From contig NZ_MSGO01000015.1 in the NCBI RefSeq assembly GCF_001929375.1, forward strand, positions 1 to 64,000: a DNA stretch of 64,000 nt, read 5' to 3'. A program made the position numbers and the translations under genes. The DNA is from Actinomyces oris (GTDB taxonomy: Bacteria > Actinomycetota > Actinomycetes > Actinomycetales > Actinomycetaceae). The notes beneath the pieces were generated by a model that was not told the DNA's origin, did no database searches, and worked only from the letters and a program-made list of their open reading frames with translations. Below, piece after piece: positions 20,060 through 29,773 of this stretch. The first letter of the stretch is position 1; each line of letters opens with the position of its first letter.

Positions 20060-21421
20060 TCAGAGGTCCCCGGCGCCGTCGTCGATGATCTCCTCGGTAA
20101 TGGGGGCGATCTCGCCGGTACGGGCCTCGCGCAGCTCCTTGGCCTCCTGGGTCTTGGCCCGCAGCCTCTCGGTGAGCTTGTCCCGCTCGGCCTGCACCCG
20201 GGCGCGGCGGTCCTCGGCGTCGTCGGAGCGGTTGCGCGAGGTCATGAGCAGGTCCAGGTCCGCGATGCACGACTCCATGGAGGCGGTGTGCGTCATCGCC
20301 TCCTCGCTGTCCTTGTCCTCGCGCCCCTCGCCCCGCTCCGCGGGCGCCTCGACGAGGCGGCGCGACGAGGCCACGGCCGGGACCCCGCGGGCGGGGGTGC
20401 GCGGCGAGGAGGCGCTCGACGGGGAGACGGCCGCCGTCGCACTTGTCTCCGACACAGTGGACCTCAGGGCCCTGAGCGCGGTGGGGTCCAGACGCAGGGT
20501 ATCGCCGTCCTGGGCGGGGCCGGACAGCGGGTCCTCGGCGGGCAGCGCCTGGAGGCCCAGCGGAGGGGTTCGGGGATCGCGTTCGGCGGCCTCGCCCGGC
20601 CGCCCGCCAGTCCCGGGAGCGGGGTCTGCGGCGGCGGGACTGGCCAACGTAGCCACTGGGGTGGTGCGCACCGGTTCCTGCGCGGCCCCGGCCGCGGGGG
20701 CCGCCGGATCGGCCGGCGTCCCCCGCCCCTCGGCGAGCTTGGCGAGCTTCTCGTGGAGACGCCGCTGCTCGGCCGCCAGGTTCTCCCGAGCCGGGTGTTC
20801 CCAGCGCTGGCCCAGCGGGGAGTGGAAGAGGTGGTCACGGTTCAGGAGCCGCGAGACGATCGTCAGGCGGCCGCGCAGGTACTCCTCCACGGGGATGTGG
20901 GAGTACTCCTCACGCAGCAGCCGCACGTACTCGGCGTAGGTCTGGGGGTCCACGGCCAGGGTCCCCAGGTCGGCGTCGATGAGGGCCTGGGCGTCGATGT
21001 CGTCATCGGCGAGCATGTGCCGCTTGAGGTTGACGATGAGGCAGCACACCCGCTTGACCGTCTCCATCGGGACGCCCAGGTGACGCAGGTCCGCCTCGGC
21101 GAAGGCCGCCGAGGCGGTCTCGTCCTCGCCGCCGTTGCCACGGGTGACCTCCTCGACCTCGGAGGAGAAGACGCAGCCGTGGTACCAGCAGGCGACCCGC
21201 ATGATGTCCGGGTCGTGCGACTCCTCGGCCAGCTCATCGACTCGTGCGAGCATGTCGATGAGGTGGCGAAGGTTGTGGAAGCGACGGTCCGGCGTGGACC
21301 AGCGCCCGATGAGGAGCTCGCCGGCGGAGCCGATCGCCTCTGGGGGCTGCGTGGCGCCGATCGCTTTCACTGAGCGGGTGAAGGCGGGCAGAAGCCATTG
21401 CGGTGCTTCGATGACACCCAT
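20060..21421 (-). CDS. predicted HD-superfamily metal-dependent hydrolase
   Basis: The 453-residue protein has an N-terminal HD-type domain (about 1-210): RRFHNLRHLIDML and ACWYHGCVFSSEVE supply histidines of the type that bind metal in these phosphohydrolases. Later segments are PVEEYLRGRL and HPAREN. Residues from about 235 are Pro/Ala/Ser-rich and disordered, then a charged coiled-coil-like tail (RDKLTERLRAKTQEAKELREA). The substrate is unknown. The ATG at 21421 has CGGAGA upstream. A GTGTCC palindromic element sits upstream, between this gene and the sensor-kinase gene. Confidence 0.65.
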   Translation of the reverse strand: MGVIEAPQWLLPAFTRSVKAIGATQPPEAIGSAGELLIGRWSTPDRRFHNLRHLIDMLARVDELAEESHDPDIMRVACWYHGCVFSSEVEEVTRGNGGEDETASAAFAEADLRHLGVPMETVKRVCCLIVNLKRHMLADDDIDAQALIDADLGTLAVDPQTYAEYVRLLREEYSHIPVEEYLRGRLTIVSRLLNRDHLFHSPLGQRWEHPARENLAAEQRRLHEKLAKLAEGRGTPADPAAPAAGAAQEPVRTTPVATLASPAAADPAPGTGGRPGEAAERDPRTPPLGLQALPAEDPLSGPAQDGDTLRLDPTALRALRSTVSETSATAAVSPSSASSPRTPARGVPAVASSRRLVEAPAERGEGREDKDSEEAMTHTASMESCIADLDLLMTSRNRSDDAEDRRARVQAERDKLTERLRAKTQEAKELREARTGEIAPITEEIIDDGAGDL

Positions 21422-21890
21422 GGGTCAGTCTCCGTGTTGGAAATGGAACGCGTGCCATCGTAGGACTGTCCTCGCCGCGACGTCGACGTGACACAGTGTC
21501 TCGCGCGCCACTCTTGTCGTTCTCGCAGGTCGCCGGCCCTCCCCGAGGTGTTGCGCACCCGGTTGGGGGAAAGTGAGGCCGGCCACGGGGTGAGAGCGTC
21601 CGGCACGACCGCCAAGCCCCCCCGGAGCCGATCCCGCAAGCAGCCCAGTGTCCACAGCGCTGACATCAACGGTCCCGCCGTCGAAGCACTCCCGGAGGAT
21701 CGTTGGAATTCCACGGTTCGCCTTCGGCTCGTGGCGTCGGAGCAGTGTTGATGTCAGCACCATGGACACCCACGCCCACCAGACCTCGCCCATCAGCCTG
21801 CCGTCGCCTTCAGGACAACCGCCCTGCCCCAGCGCTCCACCCAAGAGCACGCCTCAGACGTGAACAGACACGGCAGAAGCGCGGAGGGGA
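21422..21890 (-). other. 469-bp gap between sensor kinase and HD-domain genes
   Basis: I see no convincing gene here; short open frames on both strands are Arg/Pro/Ser-rich and have no ribosome binding sites. The gap contains the 122-bp GTGTCC palindromic element at 21648-21769 and presumably the promoter of the HD-domain gene. Confidence 0.6.
21648..21769. repeat. 122-bp GTGTCC inverted-repeat element, copy C
   Basis: The ends are GTGTCCA...GCTGACATCAAC and its inverted partner GTTGATGTCAGC...TGGACAC, about 23 bp each with a few mismatches. The exact centre is TGGAATTCCA, followed by CGGTTC. The end sequence, total length and position of ATTCC (offset 60) match the copies at 31766-31888 and 46321-46443. 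Confidence 0.8.
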
Positions 21891-23489
21891 CTACCAGGCC
21901 GGTGCGGGCGGCAGCTCGATGTGGACGGTGGCGCCGCCGCCGGGGGTCTGGAGCATCTGGACCGTGCCCTTGTGAGCGGCCACGATCCCCAGCACGATCG
22001 CCAGCCCCAGCCCGGAACCTCCAGTCTCCCGGTTGCGGGAGGTGTCCGAGCGGTAGAAGCGCTGGAAGACCTTCTCGGCCGCCTCCGGTGGCACGCCATG
22101 GCCGTGGTCGCGGACCTCGACGACGACGACCGGCTGCGCCGTCGGGTTGGCACGCGGGGGCGCCATACCGATGGCGATCTCCACTGGCGTCCCGGAGGGG
22201 GTGTGGCGCACCACGTTGCCCAGCAGGTTGGTGAGGATCTGGGAGAGGCGGTCGCGGTCGCCGATGACCTGGAGCGAGGGGGCCTCCTTGCCTGCGGCCT
22301 CGTCGCGGGGGTCGAGGGGGATGAGGCCGCAGTCGCGCTCGGGGGCCAGTACCATCATGTCGCTCAGGGCCCCGGCGGCCAGACTGGTGAGGTTGACCGG
22401 CTCCATCGACATCTCCCGGCCCTCGTCGATCCGGGCCAGCTGGAGGAGATCGTCGACGAGACGCCCCATCCGGTTGGACTCGGTCTCGATGCGTCCCATG
22501 ACCTCGCCGGTCTTGTTCGCGGGTACCCCGCCCATCCGGTAGAGCTCGCCGTAGCCGCGGATGGCGGCCAGGGGGGTGCGCAGCTCGTGGGAGGCGTCGG
22601 AGACGAATCGCGTCATCCGCTCCTGGGCAACGACCTGGGCGGCGAAGGAGCTCTCGTTCTGGGTGAGCATCGTGTTGATCGCCCGCTGCAGCGAGCCGAC
22701 CTCCGTGGTGCGCGGCTCGGTCACCAGGATGCGGGCAGACAGGTCGCCGTGGGCGATCCGGGCGGCCACGCTCTCGATCTGGCGCAGCGAGCGGAACGAG
22801 CGGTGAACCAGGTAGGTGGCGAAGATGGCGCCCACCGAGATGATCGAGACGTCGGCCAGCGCCACCACGAGGCGGGTGCGCTCGACGGTTTCCATGACGT
22901 CGCTCAGCGGGAGGGCCAGGGCCACGGCGCCGGTGTACTCGCCGGTGTTCTGGTCCCGGATGAGCAGGGTGATCATCCGCCACTGGTGGCCGGGCTGATC
23001 GGAGTTGACCGTCGTGATCGGGAAGTCGTTCTTGTCCGCGTGGGCCAGGGCGCGCCGGTAGTCCAGGCCCTTGAGCTGGGGCCGGCCGTACGTGGCGGCG
23101 GTGTCCGGGGAGATCCACTCCCCGTTGCGGCTGGGGTCGAGGTACTCGGCCTTGACGTAGTAGTTCGAGGGGAAGGTGGTGCTGCTGGTCCCTCCCTCGC
23201 GGATCTGGGCCAGTCCCTGGCTTCCGATGGCCACCGAGGTGGTGCGCAGCTGGCTGTCGATCTGGCCCATCATGTGGCTGTAGAGCAGCGAGGTCACCAC
23301 GAAGGAGACGACGATGAGCCCGATGGCCAGCAGGCCGGTGGTCATGAGGGTCAGGCGCGTGCGCAGCGGCATCGCCTGCCAGGGCCGCTGAATCGCGGTG
23401 ATCGGGTGCCATCGGCCCCGTTTGATCGGGCGGTGCTGCTTACCGGACGACTTGGCCGGGCGCGTGCTCCCCCCACGCGCCGCCGCCAT
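21891..23489 (-). CDS. sensor histidine kinase, two-component system
   Basis: This is a 532-residue membrane kinase. A helix near residues 47-70 and a second near 205-225 flank an external sensor of about 130 residues. HAMP follows, then the phospho-acceptor SDASHELRTPLAAIRG (His near 300), and the ATPase domain with NLLGNVVRHTPSG, DHGHGVPPEA and GGSGLGLAIV. The ATG at 23489 overlaps the regulator's stop as TGATG, so the pair is translationally coupled. The signal is not evident. It resembles the TrcS/PhoR class, but orthology is not assured. Confidence 0.9.
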   Translation of the reverse strand: MAAARGGSTRPAKSSGKQHRPIKRGRWHPITAIQRPWQAMPLRTRLTLMTTGLLAIGLIVVSFVVTSLLYSHMMGQIDSQLRTTSVAIGSQGLAQIREGGTSSTTFPSNYYVKAEYLDPSRNGEWISPDTAATYGRPQLKGLDYRRALAHADKNDFPITTVNSDQPGHQWRMITLLIRDQNTGEYTGAVALALPLSDVMETVERTRLVVALADVSIISVGAIFATYLVHRSFRSLRQIESVAARIAHGDLSARILVTEPRTTEVGSLQRAINTMLTQNESSFAAQVVAQERMTRFVSDASHELRTPLAAIRGYGELYRMGGVPANKTGEVMGRIETESNRMGRLVDDLLQLARIDEGREMSMEPVNLTSLAAGALSDMMVLAPERDCGLIPLDPRDEAAGKEAPSLQVIGDRDRLSQILTNLLGNVVRHTPSGTPVEIAIGMAPPRANPTAQPVVVVEVRDHGHGVPPEAAEKVFQRFYRSDTSRNRETGGSGLGLAIVLGIVAAHKGTVQMLQTPGGGATVHIELPPAPAW

Positions 23490-24226
23490 CACTCGGCCTT
23501 GGGTTCGCGGAGCATATAACCGACTCCGCGACGAGTCTGGATGAGTGGGGTGACGGGCTGGCCGTCAGCGCCCTGGATCTGGTCCACCTTGCGGCGCAGG
23601 TAGGAGATGTAGGACTCCACGATCGCGGCGTCGCCGTTCCAGTCGTACTCCCAGACGTGGTCGAGGATCTGGGCCTTGGACACGACGCGCCCGGCGTTGA
23701 GCATGAGGTAGCGCAGGAGCTTGAACTCGGTGGGGGACAGATCCACCTCGACCTCGGCGCGGTACACCTCGTGGGCGTCCTCGTCCAGGACCAGGTCGGC
23801 CACGCGCACGACGCCGTCGTCCTGGCTCTCAATGGCGTGGGTGCGGCGCAGGATGGCACGGATGCGGGCGATGACCTCCTCCAGCCCGAAGGGCTTGGTG
23901 ACGTAGTCGTCGCCGCCGACGGTCAGGCCCTGGACCTTGTCCGCCATGTCGTCGCGGGCGGTCAGGAAGAGGATCGGGGTGGTCACGTCACGCTCGCGCA
24001 GGCGCCGTGCCACGGTGAAGCCGTCCATGTCGGGCAGCATGACATCGAGGACCACCAGGTCGGGGGATGTCTTCTCCACCGTCTTCAGTGCGCCGTTGCC
24101 GTCGCCTGCGATCGAGACCTCGAAGCCTGCGAAGCGCAGGGACGAGGCCAACAGGTCGCGGATGTTGGGTTCATCGTCAACGACAAGGAGGTGAGCTTCG
24201 GTGCGGGACTGCTGGGAACGCTCCAT
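23489..24226 (-). CDS. OmpR/PhoP-family response regulator
   Basis: The 245-residue protein has a receiver domain with acidic pocket VVDDEPN, phospho-acceptor Asp in LVVLDVMLPD and conserved Lys in VTKPFG. A winged-helix DNA-binding domain follows, ending in the typical IQTRRGVGYML. It partners the kinase encoded immediately after it. The ATG at 24226 follows GGTGAG; an in-frame ATG at 24238 is possible. Targets are unknown. Confidence 0.92.
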   Translation of the reverse strand: MERSQQSRTEAHLLVVDDEPNIRDLLASSLRFAGFEVSIAGDGNGALKTVEKTSPDLVVLDVMLPDMDGFTVARRLRERDVTTPILFLTARDDMADKVQGLTVGGDDYVTKPFGLEEVIARIRAILRRTHAIESQDDGVVRVADLVLDEDAHEVYRAEVEVDLSPTEFKLLRYLMLNAGRVVSKAQILDHVWEYDWNGDAAIVESYISYLRRKVDQIQGADGQPVTPLIQTRRGVGYMLREPKAE

Positions 24227-24430
24227 GAGTCTCACCATCCCTTCAGTTTCTGGTCGTTTCCTGGACGATTTCCGAATGGTCGCTGTTGATAGGTCAAGTG
24301 GTTAGTGTGACCTCACGCCAATTGTAGGGCCAGGAAGTCTTGGAAATCCCACAAAATGGGGGACTGTGTGGTTGCTGCTTGAACAGAGGTGAGCGCCGGC
24401 GACTCCTGGGTGAGTCGGGCTGTGACATGA

Positions 24431-24462
24431 GGCGGGGCGACGACGTCTGTCGCCGCCCCGCC
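24431..24462 (-). terminator. terminator after the NYN-domain gene
   Basis: Read on the minus strand, GGCGGGGCGGCGAC and GTCGTCGCCCCGCC form 14-bp arms with a 4-nt loop and one G-T pair. The hairpin starts 15 bp past the stop. Confidence 0.75.
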
Positions 24463-24477
24463 GTCGGGTCAGAGGAA

Positions 24478-25080
24478 TCAGAGGAAGGCGAGAGGGTCGA
24501 AGTCCTCCAGCGGGATGATGCACACGCGCGGCAGCGGGATGGTGAAGGCCTTGACGTCGCTCTCCAGGTCGTAGATCGTCAGGCCCTCGCCCTCCAGAGC
24601 GGCCAGCTGGGCGTTGAGGAACTCGCGGAAGCACAGGATCCCCACCCTGGCGCCGGCCTGCAGGAGCCGCTCGATGTGGGGGATGTAGTCGCCGTCGTGG
24701 CTGCCCAGCAGGACGTGTGCCTCCTGGCCGGACTCGACCCGCTCGGCCAGCGCCGCCAGGGTGCGCTGAATACCGATGTCGACGACCTTCTCATCGTTGC
24801 TTCCGGACCCGGCCAGCGGCACGGGGCGGTAGTCCATGGCCAGCAGGGCCTGGATGAAGCTCATGGGCATATGGCCGCTGGTGGCGTTGAGGAAGAACAG
24901 GGCACGGGCCTCGTTCCCCTCACCCTCGGCGGCGCCGGCGGATGACAGCTCATCGCAGTATGCGAGGACTCGGTCCCAACGGGGCCGCTCCTCGGGTTCG
25001 GGACGCCGTCCCAGCACGCTCATGCCGAGAGTGGCGTCAATGTTCTCGCCATCGACGAGAAGATAAGTCGGTACGCTCAT
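24478..25080 (-). CDS. NYN-domain (PIN-like) protein
   Basis: The 200-residue protein matches the NYN/LabA fold. LLVDGENID near the N-terminus carries the first acidic residue, DEKVVDIGIQ the middle one, and LLGSHDGDYIPHIERL the third. These form the metal site of PIN-like RNases, so an RNA-processing role is plausible but not shown. The ATG at 25080 has TAGCAT seven bases upstream, fitting a leaderless start; another ATG lies at 25089. It lies downstream of pspA but is separated by a strong hairpin. Confidence 0.8.
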   Translation of the reverse strand: MSVPTYLLVDGENIDATLGMSVLGRRPEPEERPRWDRVLAYCDELSSAGAAEGEGNEARALFFLNATSGHMPMSFIQALLAMDYRPVPLAGSGSNDEKVVDIGIQRTLAALAERVESGQEAHVLLGSHDGDYIPHIERLLQAGARVGILCFREFLNAQLAALEGEGLTIYDLESDVKAFTIPLPRVCIIPLEDFDPLAFL

Positions 25081-25087
25081 GAGGCTC

Positions 25088-25093
25088 ATGCTA
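25088..25093 (-). promoter_or_regulatory. -10 hexamer, leaderless start of NYN gene
   Basis: TAGCAT on the minus strand ends seven bases before the ATG at 25080. Confidence 0.4.
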
Positions 25094-25189
25094 CCGGTCG
25101 TGGCGTCCAGTAGCCTCCGGCGACGCTCGAAGACACTGCACCGAATATCGGCCTTCTTTGCTGACGACGCTATCGGGTGCGGTTTGCGC

Positions 25190-25320
25190 GGGCGGGGACA
25201 GAATCAACCCGGTGGGGACGATCGACGCCGTCGGGTGCGGAAATCCCGTCCCCGAAGGCGTGAGACGTCCCCCGGCTGGAGTGGAGTGTCCCCGGGCGCG
25301 TGGAACGTCCCCGGCCGGGG
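25190..25320. repeat. GGGGAC-box-rich intergenic stretch
   Basis: Boxes GGGGAC (25194, 25214) and inverted GTCCCC (25248, 25267, 25288, 25307) recur within the 350-bp gap between pspA and the NYN gene. TCGGGTGCGG also occurs twice nearby. The gap at 9299-9377 has the same box type. No gene is evident. Whether this is a protein-binding array or a degenerate repeat is unclear. Confidence 0.4.
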
Positions 25321-25351
25321 CCCGCGTCGGCGGGCGTCGAGGGGCGCGAAA

Positions 25352-25388
25352 CCGCCCGGTGCTCATCGGGACGGTGAGCACCGGGCGG
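25352..25388 (-). terminator. terminator after pspA
   Basis: Perfect 14-bp arms CCGCCCGGTGCTCA/TGAGCACCGGGCGG with a 9-nt loop lie about 50 bp past the pspA stop. Confidence 0.75.
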
Positions 25389-25439
25389 CCTGCGTGGCTG
25401 AGGCGCCTGGGTGGCGCGGCGAGGTCAGCTCAGCTCAGA

Positions 25440-26285
25440 TCAGTAGGAGGAGGTCTCCTCGCCGGCCGGCTGACCCTGGTTCTTCAGGGCGGCGAAGGCG
25501 GCGTTGATCGCGTCGTCACCGTCGGTGATCTGGGCGGGGGCCTGCTGCTGGGCGCCCGGAAGGGCCGGGTTCTGCCCGGATTTCAGGGCCGCCAGGCGGG
25601 CCTCGGCCTCCAGGCTGGCCCCGGAGGCCTCGAGCTCGGCGAACTGGGACTCCAGGGAGGAGCCGGCCAGCTCCATCTGCCCGGCGGCCTGGGCCTCGAC
25701 CCGACGCACCTGGTCCTCGTAGCGCGACAGCTCGCTGGTGGGGTCCAGGACGTTGATGGAGCGGATGGCGCCCTGTACCTTGACCTGGGCCTCGGCGGTC
25801 TTCTGACGGGCGATGAGCTGGTCGCGCTTGGAGCGCAGCTCGCCGAGCTTGACCTCCATCTGCTGCAGGCCGGTCTTGAGCTGCTCGACGACCTGACGCT
25901 GGGAGGTGATCATCGGCTCGGCGGCCTTGGCCTCGTTCTCCGCCGTGATCTGCTTGGTCAGCGCGATCTTGGCCAGCGAGTCCCACTTGTCCGCGCCGGC
26001 CGTGTCGCCGCCGGAGCGCAGCTGGTCGGCCTTGCGGGAGGCGGCCAGGGCCTTGTTGCCCCAGTCCTTGGCCTCGGCGACGTCGGCATCGTGGTCCTTC
26101 TCCGCCAGACGCAGGTTGCCGATCGTCTGGGCGACGGCGTCACGGGCCTCGGCGATGGACGCCGTGTAGTCCCGCACCAGCTGGTTGAGCATCTTCTCCG
26201 GGTCCTCGGCGCGGTCCAGGAGCGCGTTGATGTTGGCGCGGGTGAGCTGGGCGATGCGCCCCAGGATCGACTGCTTCTCAGCCAT
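25440..26285 (-). CDS. pspA: PspA/IM30-family membrane-stress protein
   Basis: The 281-residue protein has the family's N-terminal amphipathic segment (SILGRIAQLTRANINALLDRAEDP). Long coiled-coil helices follow (residues 30-220), then a short Gln/Ala/Pro tail. PspA/IM30 proteins assemble on damaged inner membranes and help keep the proton-motive force. It follows the TPM-domain gene on the same strand with a 220-bp gap, an association common in actinobacteria. No PspF or PspC homologue is visible. Confidence 0.9.
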   Translation of the reverse strand: MAEKQSILGRIAQLTRANINALLDRAEDPEKMLNQLVRDYTASIAEARDAVAQTIGNLRLAEKDHDADVAEAKDWGNKALAASRKADQLRSGGDTAGADKWDSLAKIALTKQITAENEAKAAEPMITSQRQVVEQLKTGLQQMEVKLGELRSKRDQLIARQKTAEAQVKVQGAIRSINVLDPTSELSRYEDQVRRVEAQAAGQMELAGSSLESQFAELEASGASLEAEARLAALKSGQNPALPGAQQQAPAQITDGDDAINAAFAALKNQGQPAGEETSSY

Positions 26286-26505
26286 GGTTGTTCGTCCTTC
26301 CGTCGAGCTGCGACGTCGGTGTGGGCAGGTTGTGGGCAGGTATGGACCCGGCGCTCGCCGGGTGGTCGCCAGGTGGTGGCCGGTGGGCCAGGCGGATCAG
26401 GCGTCATGATCGCAGGTCCCGGCGCTCGGCGTCATGCGGGCGGGGGTCGCATCGCTCAGGGCATGACCGGAGTGCGACCGGGGCCGGACGCCGGCAGGAC
26501 GCGGC

Positions 26506-28691
26506 TCAGAAGTCGCCGCCGCCGTCGAAGAAGCCGCCGCCCCCACCCGAGAAGTCCCCACCGCCGGAGAAGAAGCCGCCGCCTCCGCCCCAGTCGCTGT
26601 CGTGGTGGTGGGAGCTCCAGCCGCCGTAGCTGTGGCCGCCGCCCAGCAGCAGCCCGCCCAGCAGGAGCGAACCCAGGTCGAGCCCGCCGCCTGAGCGGCC
26701 GTAACCGCGGGAGTAGGAGTAGCGCTCACCGGAGTTCGGGCTCCACGAGCTCGACGACCCGCGCACGTCGGCCTCGGCCAGGGCCTGGGCCTGGGCCACG
26801 AGCGGCTCGGCCGCCGCGACCTCCGCCAGGGCGGCCACCGGGTCGGTGGTCTGGACGGTGGTGGCGGCCGTGGCGTGACGGGCGGCCTCACTGAGTGCGG
26901 TGCGCGCCGAGGGGCCCACCGCCCCGCGATAGGTGGTGATGTAGGAGGTCACGGACTCCACCTGGGAGTTGAGGCGCGCCAGGCGCGAGCCCAGGGAGGC
27001 CCGAGCACGCGAGTCGTTCTCCTCGCGCTCGCGGGCCGGGGCCAGGGCGGCGTCGATGGCGGCCTCGGCCCGGGCCAGGTGGTCCAGGGCGGCCAGGGGG
27101 TCGCCGCTCGGGTTGGCGCCACTGGCCTGACGGCCTTCGGCGACGGCGGCCTCGGCGTCGGCCACGAGCGGGGCCAGGGTCGCCGCCGGCACCGCGCCCT
27201 CCAGGCGCTTGGCGTCCACCAGGTCCGAGGAGATCGAGGCGATGGCCGCCTCCAGATCCTTCGCCGCGCTCTGAAGGCGCTCGCGGGCCCCGGTGACCTG
27301 TGCGGCCAGTTGACCGGCCTGGGCGATGGAGCCCTGGGCGATGCGGACCTGCTCGACGGCCGTCGCCTCCTGGGAGGCCTCGACGCTGGCGCGGGCCTGG
27401 TCCAGGGCGGTGCGCCCGGCGGCCAGCAGGCGGCGGGCCTGCTCGGGGGCCTGGGCCACGCTGGTCAGGGAGGAGGCGGGGTAGGCAGCACTGAGCGTCA
27501 CCAGGATCGTCTCGGCCATGACGATGGTCTGCTCGGTCTCGTCGGCCCGCTGGGCGGTCTCGGCGATCGACGTCGGCAGGTTCGCCTCGATGCCGCGCCG
27601 CTTGTTGAAGGCCTCCTCCTGGGCGTGGATCTCACCGACCGCCTCCGAGCAGTGCTGGAGGATCTCGGTGTACATCTGGCGCTGCTGCGGCTCGGTCTCG
27701 GGGATGTCGTCGTCGAGGATCTTGCGCAGCTCGAAGCACCGCGACAGGTGCTTGCGGGCGCCGTCCAGGGCGGCGGTGAAGGAGTCCGTGGCGGACAGGC
27801 CGAACTGCGCCTGCGCGTAGGACAGCTCCTCGGCGGCGGCGCGCACCGTGTCATCGGCCTGGACCAGGGCGCTGCCGGCCTGCGTGCGCAGCTGCTCCAC
27901 CGTCATCGCCGCGGGGCCTGCGGGCCGGCTCCCGGGTGCACCGCCCTGATTCCTGCGCTTGCCGAACAGCATGTCGTCGTTCTCCTTGTTCTTCCTGCGC
28001 TTGTACACCGTCCAGGCGGCGGCCCCGCCGGCCGCGACCGCGCCCCCACCCAGCAGGAGCGGAAGCGCCGAGGAGCCTGATCCGCTGGAGCTGCCCGAGC
28101 CCGATGAGCCGGACATGTTGTCCGGGATGGCGGCCACGGCGTCGTCGTAGCTGCCTGCGCTGAGCCGCTTCTTGATGGCTGAGTCGATGCGCTTGTAGTC
28201 GGACTCGGAGAACTTCGAGGAGTTGTCGTGCGCCTGCAGCTTGTAGCTGTTCGAGGTTGAGCCGTCGGAGGGGATGTTGATGACCAGCAGCATGTCATCG
28301 CGCCCCAGCTTCGTGTCCTTGAAGGCCTGCGCGGCGATGGCGGAGGCCTTCTGGCTGGAGTCGGAGACGGTCAGCACCCACAGGCCGACGCCGTACTTGG
28401 CGGACATGGTGTCCACGGCCTGCTGGGCCTTGGAGGCATCCAGGATCCCGATCTCATCGGTGACGTGCTGGGTCAGGGTGGTCGACGCCGCCGGAAGGGC
28501 CCGGGGGCGCCCGCCGAGGCGGCCGAGGTCTGCGCGGAGGAGGTGAGGGCCAGGGGAGCGGAGCCGGCCGTTGTCGGCGCCGCCGCGGCGCTGGCCGAGA
28601 GCCCCAGGAGCCCCAGGACTGCCGCCGTCGCGACGCCGGAGAGGGCCATCTGGTGCCAAGGACGGGGGAGTGGGGGCTGCTGGTTCTTCAT
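26506..28691 (-). pseudogene. TPM-domain membrane protein, frameshifted after its signal peptide
   Basis: From the ATG at 28691 the frame encodes an export signal (MALSGVATAAVLGLLGLSASA) but stops at 28473. The main frame, open from upstream, begins to make sense at about 28505 (ALPAASTTLTQHVTDEIGIL). It then runs through a TPM domain, a Ser/Gly linker, a membrane helix, about 450 residues of coiled coil and a Gly/Phe-rich tail (repeats like GGGGFFSGGGDF). The switch lies in a C/G run near 28500-28515. It implies one missing base; no canonical slippery site is seen. It may be a sequencing error or a true null. The gene precedes pspA. Confidence 0.75.
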
Positions 28692-28790
28692 CGGGGATAT
28701 CGTCCCCGCCGAGTAAGGGTGTGAGCAAGTCGGTTCACCTCAGACGGCACGCCTGCGCCTGTCACCGCGCGCAGGCAACCGGAGCACCGG

Positions 28791-28796
28791 CAGAAT
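28791..28796 (+). promoter_or_regulatory. -10 hexamer, leaderless start of amidotransferase gene
   Basis: CAGAAT ends seven bases before the ATG at 28804, with no ribosome binding site between. Confidence 0.4.
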
Positions 28797-28803
28797 GGCA
28801 CCC

Positions 28804-29712
28804 ATGACAGACACGCTCACGATCACCGTCATCGAGCCCGAGGAGCTCGCGCCCGTGGGGCGCCTGGGGGAGTGGCTCTTCGCCGAGGGCGCCTCGCTGC
28901 GCATGGTGCGTCCCTGGCGGGGCGAACCCATTCCCACCCTGGACGAGATCGGCGACGGACTCGTCGTGCTGGGCGGCTCCATGAGCGCCCACGACGAGGG
29001 CGACCACCCCTGGCTGGCGGACCTGCGTGAGCTGCTGCGCGGCGTCGTCGCCGACGACGTCCCCGCCATCGCCATCTGCCTGGGCGCCCAGGTGGCCGCC
29101 GAGGCCCTCGGAGGCTCCACGGCCGTGCCAGCACTGGGCAACGACGAAGTCGGCGTCGTCGAGCTGACCATCACGGCCGCCGGCGAGAGCGACCCGATCT
29201 TCGGGGCCGTGGCCGCCGAGGCCATCCGCGCCGCCCACCGCGCCGGAATCCCCACCTCCGACGGCACGCGCCTGCCCGTCATCGTCTCCCACCACGACGC
29301 CGTCACCCACCTGCCCGAGGCCGCCACCCTGCTGGCCTCCTCCGACCGCTCCCCGGTCCACACCTGGCGGGCCGGCCGGCTCCTGGCCTTCCAGCACCAC
29401 CCCGAGTCCGACCCGGCGCGCGTGGCCTACTGGCGCACCCGCGACGCCCTCAACGACCTGGCCGGCACCATGGACGCGGCCTCACTCCAGGCCGCCCGCG
29501 ACGCCCTGGAGGTGGCCGCCGGCCGGAGCGCTGCGCCGGGCGCCGCCGGAACCCACGGGGCCACGGCCGCCGACCTGCCCGAGGCGGCCGCGAGCGCCGG
29601 GGCCGCTGCCCGCGAGGATGCCGAGAGGGTCGACCCCGCCATCCAGGCCTTCGGCCGCAGCCTGGCCCGCGTCCTCGTGCGCAACGTGCGCGCCCGCCGC
29701 CTGTCGCGCTGA
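28804..29712 (+). CDS. class I glutamine amidotransferase-like protein
   Basis: The 302-residue protein resembles stand-alone GMP-synthase-type GATase domains. The nucleophile lies in AICLGAQVAAEALGG (Cys near 92), and the histidine-glutamate pair in AFQHHPE (about 198). LVVLGGSMSAHDEG provides the oxyanion-strand region. No synthetase domain is attached, so its acceptor is unknown; related proteins act on gamma-glutamyl compounds. The C-terminal 70 residues are an Ala-rich extension. I chose the ATG at 28804 over the one at 28795 because of the leaderless-type hexamer. Confidence 0.8.
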   Translation: MTDTLTITVIEPEELAPVGRLGEWLFAEGASLRMVRPWRGEPIPTLDEIGDGLVVLGGSMSAHDEGDHPWLADLRELLRGVVADDVPAIAICLGAQVAAEALGGSTAVPALGNDEVGVVELTITAAGESDPIFGAVAAEAIRAAHRAGIPTSDGTRLPVIVSHHDAVTHLPEAATLLASSDRSPVHTWRAGRLLAFQHHPESDPARVAYWRTRDALNDLAGTMDAASLQAARDALEVAAGRSAAPGAAGTHGATAADLPEAAASAGAAAREDAERVDPAIQAFGRSLARVLVRNVRARRLSR

Positions 29713-29773
29713 CCACCTGCCCGCCGGCCGGCCCGGCTCGTCCGTCTGCGCCTCGTTCGCCGTCAAGCCGGGC

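Noticed and set aside
28473-28510. Programmed -1 frameshift in the TPM-domain gene
   Set aside because: The run C-CCC-GGG-CCC does not fit X-XXY-YYZ in the zero frame, and no downstream pseudoknot is evident. A deletion or sequencing error is simpler.
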